Source of the DNA: Polyrhizophydium stewartii | Taxonomy: Eukaryota > Chytridiomycota > Chytridiomycetes > Rhizophydiales | DNA length: 24,101 bases | Assembly: GCA_027604665.1 (NCBI GenBank) | Contig: JADGIZ010000129.1 | Span: 1 to 24,101 of the forward strand | Reading direction: 5' to 3' | Shown: positions 18,878 through 24,101 of the stretch, one piece after another | Numbering within the stretch: the first letter of the stretch is position 1 | How the letters are laid out: every line of letters begins with the position of its first letter | Translations under genes and position numbers: made by a program | Notes under the pieces: model-generated | What the model was told of the DNA's origin: nothing | The model's input: only the letters and a program-made list of their open reading frames with translations | Databases searched by the model: none

Positions 18878-20772
18878 TCACTTGAGGTACGGCACCAGCT
18901 CCGTGAACGTCTGCGGCTTGAGATCTCTCAGTTTGGCTTGCCACTGCTCGGCCTCGCCTTCAATCTCGCGGCCGCCCTGGTCGACTCTCTGGAAGCGAAT
19001 GTCCTGCCATCTTGACTTTGGATACGACATGCCGATGGTCAGGAAAAACTCCCGCCCCGTTTCGTGATTGTACACGCTCGTGTCGCCGTTGTGCTTGTCG
19101 TGGAAAATGCCGTTTGAGCCGTCGTGCGGATGCAGCTCCTTGATGCGCCCATGAAAGTTGTGCAAGCGCGTGTACACGGCGCGCACCGTGTATGACAACG
19201 CATGGTCCAGCTTGGGGAAGCCCGCCGCGCGGTCGTGAATGTCATTGAGCGCAACGCTGGCGCTGATCACCTGCGCTTTGACGACGTGGTTGCCATTGTC
19301 CTCGGAATCGTGCTCGATACGGATCGCAACAGTGTACGGCGTGCCGTCGTCCATCTCGTACACAATCTCCATTTTCGAGTCTGACACGGCCTTGATGTGG
19401 CGGATGCCCGAGCACTTGTAGAGAAGCTCAATGGTCTCCTGGTACCACTTGCCGAGCGATTCAACCTGCGGGTCCTTGGTGCGCGAGATGCGCTCGGCTT
19501 CGATGGCATTGCTTTCGGCCTCCTGCCTGCGCACCTCGAGCCTCGCCGACTGCTTGAGGAGCTGCGCGCGGCGTGCCTGCTTTTCGGCCAGCTCACGGCG
19601 CTGCGCTTCGATCTGGCTTTTGAGCGCAGCGATACGGTCTTGCTGCGCACTGGTTTTTTGCTCGAGATTGGCAAGGACGGGCTGAGACGGCACGAGTCAG
19701 AATGCAGATTGATTTGCGGCCGAGGCAAGACGGACTAGGGCAAGACAATCGCCGTCTCACGCACCGCACGCGGATTGGGCTTGGCCAGCACAGCATCGCG
19801 CTTGGTCTCAAGCTGGGCAATCTCGGCCTGGAGCTGCAGCGCCTCGGCCTTTTGGACGTGCACACGCTCGTATGTGGCGCAAACATGCTCGGCAATGTCG
19901 GACACCTCTGTCTTGAGCATCTCGAGGCTAGCCTTTTGCGCCTTGAGCGACTCTTTTTGTTGCGCGTTCTGGCGCTCTGTTTGTGCAAGTGCGGCGGAGA
20001 AGGCTGGTGAGATTGTGGGGAGATCTCGACCCAACAGCACGGTCACGAATGCCACGCACCAAGCCCCTGGACCGATTCGGGAGTCGCAAACTGCGGCGTC
20101 ATATCCAGCACGCGCCGGAGAAACTTTTCCTTGGCATCCTGCTCGAGGTAGTTGAACTTGAGCTTGGAGAAGAGTTCCTGGTGGCGCGCGCGGCGACAGT
20201 GGGCGCGTTGCATGCCGGTTAGCAGCGGCCGTGGCGTGCACATGTCTGTCCGACGCCTGGCAAGAGGCGCACCTTGTGAAAGTTCTTCTCGGCCTCGGTG
20301 TTGCGCGGCTGCGTGAGCAGCAGCTGGCGAATGTCGAGCGCCTCGGTGCGATCCTCGTCCGGGACGACCTCGCCACGGCCAGCAGACGGCGCGCCGTCAG
20401 AGCGCTCGGCCTGGAAGCGCGATATATACGAGTCCTTGAGCATCTTGAAGAAGAACTCGGCCGAGTCAAGCTCATTTGCGAGGCTGCGTGCGGGCAACCG
20501 ATAGCCGCCGCCGCCAAAGTCAGCGTCGCCGCCGCAGGGCAGCAGCCGCGAGCATGCTGGTCAGCGCATGTCCGAACGATGGCACGAGCCTCGCGAGACA
20601 CGCACAGCGAGAGCTCCTGCGTGTCAAAGGCTCCGGGCGCGCCGTCGGCAACCACTGCGCCGGCACCGCCTGCGGCTGCCGCGCCGTCCTTGGCCGTGCG
20701 CGTCTCGCCCGCTGGGGCCGCGGCCGCGCCGGCAGCGAGAACCCCGCTGGCGTCTCTTCCCAAAGTCGCCAT
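18878..20772 (-). CDS. Putative kinetochore protein, Sos7/Kre28 (Zwint-like) family
   Basis: Exons on the minus strand are 20772-20606, 20483-20273, 20177-20060, 20003-19765 and 19681-18878, giving 512 aa. The Sos7/Kre28 family partners Spc7/KNL1 at the outer kinetochore. The assignment rests on the block KFNYLEQDAKEKFLRR after an acidic linker, followed by a long coiled coil (ERQNAQQKESLKAQKASLEM; QIEAQRRELAEKQARRAQ) and LGKWYQETIELL. I recall this order from fungal Sos7 proteins, without a search. A globular C-terminal region of about 190 residues (GIRHIKAV, MEIVYEMDDGTPYTVAIRIE, YTVRAVYTRLHNFHGRIKEL) could be RWD-like; that is a guess. The N-terminal 50 residues are Ala/Gly-rich and non-diagnostic. 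All four donors are GTGCG. Its start overlaps that of RsmH. Confidence 0.65.
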
Positions 20773-22821
20773 GACTGCAGCAAAGTCGCTTTTGAGCTCC
20801 GCGACGCTGCTGCCTGCGGCCCTCGGCGCAGCCCGCCGGCCGCAAGCCGCTGTCGCCGCCTGCGAGGTCCTGCACCGCCGCTGTGCCCGCACTCGCCCCG
20901 CGGCAGCCGCCAAGGCCGAGACTGAGGCGCATGCGGGAGCGGCCGCCAAACCCGCCCACGTCCCGGTGCTGCTCGAGCCCGTCGTCGACATCCTCTCGCC
21001 CGACTTTGATGCCGACAGCGAGCAGGCTGCTGCGGGCGGCCGCGGCCGTCGGCAGCACCAGCAGCAGCAGCAGCGCCGGCGACTGCTGTGCGACGCAACA
21101 TTCGGCAACGGCGGGCACACCAAGGCCATCTTGGGTGCGCGGCTCGTTCGTCAGCGCGATGGCGAGGCGACGCTGACACGGCCTTCTCCAGACTCGATGG
21201 ACTGCGAGATCATCTGCATTGACCAGGACCCGCTCGCTATTGAGCGCGCCATGGAGCTTGCATCGCGGCCCGAGTACCGCGGACGCCTGTTCCCGATCCA
21301 CAGCAGGGTTTGCTGCCGCTTGCCTTGAGCTGCGCTCATCACAGGCCGCTGACTCGCGTTTGGCTTGCGCAGTTTGGCAACCTTCGCCGCGCCGTGGCCG
21401 AGCACACAGGCTCAGAGTAGGTTCCGTCTGGCGCATGCTCGCGATGCTCGGCGCATCCATGAGACAGAATCCTGCTCGCTGGTGCTGACAGGACCGACAA
21501 GCGTGGCGTGCCTTGACGGCATTTTGTTTGACATTGGGCTGTCGTCGAACCAGATCGACGACCCGGCACGCGGCTTCTCGTTCCGCCGAGACGGTCCGCT
21601 GGGTGCGAGACGGGCTGGAGCAGATTTAATCACGGCCATTTTCTTGTCTGACAGTGTCTGGTCGTGCGTGCAGATATGCGCATGGGATCGCGCGGTAGCA
21701 TGGACAGATCGCGGCAAATCTCCAGCGTGCTCACGGCCGAAGCGGTCATCAACAGTTGAGCGCATTTGTTTGGCATCCACAAGCATCGATAGAGCGCGCT
21801 GACTCTTGCATTTGCGTGTGATCATCAACACGGTTGGCGCAAATAACCAGACTACTCTGAAAACGAGCTTCACCGAATCATTGCCGAGGTGCGATCGCAC
21901 ACGGCTGCGAGAGGCGGCCAAAGGCATTTCGCTGATGCTCGCTTCTTGGCCGGGCGTGCATCCATGTGAACGTGTTGGCAGCTTGGCGAGGACAAGAACT
22001 CGCGCAAGATTGCTCGGGCGATTGCGAATGCGCGCACCAACGCATACATCCGCACCACGATGCAGCTGTCGACGATCATTGCCAAAGCGCTCGGCCAGGA
22101 AGAAGCGTGGCAGCACCAAGGCGGAAAGCACCCGGCCATGCGAACGTGGGTCTCAGGGCCTGCCTATCGCCGCAAAGGATTTTCGAGCAGCTGACTCGTA
22201 TGCGCCTGTGTGACGGCTTCTGCGTGGGGGGGATTGCAGATTCCAGGCGTGAGTGCATCTCGCGATGAAGCAGCCCGGCTGCTTCGACCAGAGGGCCGAG
22301 CTCACGCGGCATGTGCTGTCTGATGAGCAGGATCCGCATTTACATCAACGACGAGCTGCGCGAGCTCACGCGCGGGCTTGTTGCGGCGGAGCACCTGCTG
22401 CGGCCCGATGCACGCTGCGTTGTGCTGACGTTCCACTCGCTCGAGGACCGCATTGCCAAGCGCTTCTTCCGGGCGTGCGAGCAAGGCGTGACGGCGGCTG
22501 AGCTGCCGCCACCCATGTCGCAGCAGCAGGCGCGACGCGCGGCAGCGCGAGCCGGCGGCCGCGAGGCGTCGATGGCGGCAGGGGACGAGGACACCGACGC
22601 AGCATTGGCGCGCGGGCAGCCATCGATGCGAGCTCTGACGCACAAAGCGAGTGAGTCGTGCTTGGTTTGAGGGGGCAGGTGGAGCGACTCTGGGCTGATC
22701 GATGCCTGCAGTCATGCCGGACGAGCAGGAGATGGACGAAAACGCGCGGTCAAGGTCGGCCAAGCTGCGTGCCGCGCGGCGCACCGAGCATCCGCCGGTG
22801 CATGCAGACGAGCGGCGATGA
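20771..22821 (+). CDS. Mitochondrial 16S/12S rRNA m4C methyltransferase (RsmH/MraW, METTL15)
   Basis: Ten exons: 20771-21134, 21192-21307, 21373-21416, 21502-21602, 21674-21754, 21851-21888, 21982-22145, 22240-22248, 22331-22650 and 22712-22821, giving 448 aa. The family N4-methylates a cytidine in small-subunit rRNA with SAM; eukaryotic members act in organelles. The Ala/Arg-rich N-terminus fits a mitochondrial presequence. Family motifs in order are [28 protein letters not shown] (SAM motif I, about residue 107), [78 protein letters not shown] and the final [15 protein letters not shown] His/Gln/Arg-rich insert precedes motif I. The 9-nt exon supplies the middle of TFQA. The acceptor at 21501 is AAG, chosen because the nearer AG lies inside the branch motif. 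Confidence 0.9.
22240..22248 (+). other. 9-nt micro-exon of the RsmH gene
   Basis: Bases attccaggc lie between a good acceptor (ggattgcag) and a good donor (gtgagt). They complete Thr, code for Phe-Gln, and begin Ala, restoring TFQAIRIYIN across introns of 94 and 82 nt. Skipping it would delete three residues in frame (T-F-Q-A becoming a single T). Confidence 0.8.
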
Positions 22822-23126
22822 AACTCAGGCAAGCGCTGTGCCGGCGCATAACATAAATGTCACTCTTTGTTGTCATCTGTGTTGGAGTAGAAGGAAGGGG
22901 CGAAGGCGGCTGCGAGGGATTGGAGAAGGTGGTAGATTGGGACGGGAAGAGACGTGAGGAGACAAGTTGAAGGCGGGGGGCGTCCGGGGATGGGCGAGTC
23001 GGTGATCATCTTGGGGGAGGGGAGGGGCGGATTGACTTGGTGGTGTGCTGGGAAGGTGGGACTCTGGTGTAAAGCACGCGATCCCTCTTGCAATATACAG
23101 TTGGATCGTGCGCAGGGCGCCGCCCA
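22822..23126. other. Convergent 3' intergenic gap, RsmH / PSP1-domain gene, purine-rich
   Basis: The gap is 305 bp between two stops. Soon after the RsmH stop there is cataacataaatgtcac, a possible AT-rich 3'-end signal. From about 22887 to 23060 the plus strand is strongly G/A-rich, including a run of G tracts at 23013-23030. No protein family or RNA gene is recognised. Confidence 0.5.
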
Positions 23127-23931
23127 TTATTCGATGCGCATAGGGTTGACAGCGCACATCCAAATGCGCGTCTTGTAGATCTTGAAGAGCTCGCGCACGA
23201 GCTCGCGGAAGTCGACGCGGCGCTCGGCCACAAAGTAAAACGTCAGCTTGCGGCGGTCCCACTGGTACTCGGCGTCAACGATCTCCATGGGCAGCTTTCG
23301 TTGGCGGATCTTGACCTGACACACGCCCATTGCCTTGGCCTCGTCCTGGCCCTTTGTCAACAGAAGGGCAACTTCCTGCGGCTGGGCCAGGCGGAAGAGG
23401 CGCTTGGGGGTGATCTCCCTGTTGGCCATGTGCGAGTCGATAAGGCCGTCGGCGTGGGTGGCCTGGTAGAGCTGCAGGTCCGGGAGCGAGTTGATGTTGG
23501 TCTCGATGACCTTGCCGAGGTCCTTGCCGCGGTCGGCCTCGACAATGGCCAGGTCGCCAACGCTGACGGAGCCGACAAAGTCGTCGGCGAGGTAAAAGTA
23601 GTCGATGCGGCCGGCCTTGAACTCGACGACATAGATGGGGAACCTGAGCACGGGGCGGGCGGCGGGCGAGATGGCCGAGATGGGCGATGCAGGGGTCTGG
23701 TTCATCTGCAGGTTCTTGCCAGCCTCGGCCCAGGCGCGCACGCGGCTCTCTGTGTTCTCAAAGTAGTCGTCGATCTCCTCGATCTGGTCGTTGATGCCCA
23801 GGGCGCTGAAGCCCTCGGCGAGGAAGCGCATGTTGAGCTTGCGGTCGAGCGTGGTCACGGCGAGCGAGTGGCGGCGGCGGCTGGTGGGGTCGAACTCGCC
23901 CGGAGGGGGCTGCTCGGGCTGGTCGACGTTG
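23127..23931 (-). CDS. PSP1 C-terminal domain protein, 3' part
   Basis: The last exon codes for 267 residues, ending WMCAVNPMRIE. The C-terminal half matches the PSP1 domain: FPIYVVEFKAGRIDYFYL, GDLAIVEADRGKDLGKV, then KRLFRLAQPQEVALLLTK and FYFVAERRVDFRELVRELFK. Fungal PSP1-type proteins are poorly understood; the yeast namesake was found as a suppressor of DNA polymerase mutations. Upstream residues DQPEQPPPGEFDPTSRRRHS look like a disordered linker. In frame, a stop lies upstream near 24003, and the first AG after a GCTGAC there is caccag ending at 23932, so the exon probably begins at 23931. The rest of the gene would then lie beyond the right edge. No in-frame start ATG precedes the domain in this exon. 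Confidence 0.82.
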
Positions 23932-24101
23932 CTGGTGACGCATGGTTGCGATAGCGGCGACGAGGGCGGAGACGTGCGTGACGGCGGGTGGGAGCGCGGC
24001 GGGTCGAGTCAGCAACGGGATGCGGAGGCAGCGCAAAGGGTCGGATAAGAGTGCGGGGTGCGGGATGGAGGGCCGAAAGCAGGCGAGCGGCGGTTGGAGG
24101 A
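23932..24101 (-). other. Probable intron or upstream part of the PSP1-domain gene
   Basis: Read on the minus strand, this stretch has a GCTGAC branch-like site (about 24007-24012), no AG until caccag at 23932, and a C/T-rich sequence between, as expected at the end of an intron. The distance of about 75 nt from branch site to acceptor is longer than elsewhere in the window, so the assignment is tentative. Confidence 0.35.

Overview
This is a gene-dense, GC-rich nuclear segment of a eukaryote. It is most likely a zoosporic (flagellated, early-diverging) fungus of the chytrid or blastoclad type. Three things point there. Motile-cilium genes are present (a DNAAF11/LRRC6 C-terminus and a CCP2/3-type tubulin deglutamylase). 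A fungal-style Sos7/Kre28 kinetochore protein is present. The introns are short (mostly 54-124 nt) and carry a near-constant GCTGAC branch site. No bacterial, viral or transposon gene was recognised. Species cannot be fixed from the sequence alone.

Layout. 1-714 (+): end of DNAAF11. 798-4957 (+): cytosolic carboxypeptidase, 16 exons. 5018-5887 (+): COX11. 6020-7039 (-): PPP4R2. 7040-7679: the largest gene-free stretch, holding a small hairpin and a direct repeat. 7680-8656 (+): NFU1. 8747-14235 (-): TSC2/tuberin. 14491-16075 (+): TMEM115. 16154-17766 (-): ribosomal protein uL3. 17895-18651 (+): V-ATPase subunit G. 18878-20772 (-): Sos7/Kre28-like kinetochore protein. 20771-22821 (+): mitochondrial RsmH/METTL15. 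23127 to the right edge (-): C-terminal part of a PSP1-domain protein.

Splice models were built by hand, from reading-frame continuity, GT(or GC)-AG sites, branch sites and remembered family motifs. In every complete gene the joined exons add up to a multiple of three without a stop: CCP 1069 aa, COX11 263, PPP4R2 260, NFU1 284, TSC2 1804, TMEM115 382, uL3 388, V-ATPase G 119 or 135, Sos7-like 512, RsmH 448. This is strong internal support for the models.

The genes are mainly housekeeping: cilium building and tubulin modification, mitochondrial respiration, Fe-S and ribosome functions, TORC1 control, Golgi, vacuolar ATPase, kinetochore and translation. I see no operon-like unit and no convincing new defence or mobile system. 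The unusual content is in gene architecture: divergent genes whose start codons overlap, start-codon-only first exons, a 9-nt micro-exon, GTGCG donors, probable GC-AG introns, and a uL3 intron with nested inverted repeats.
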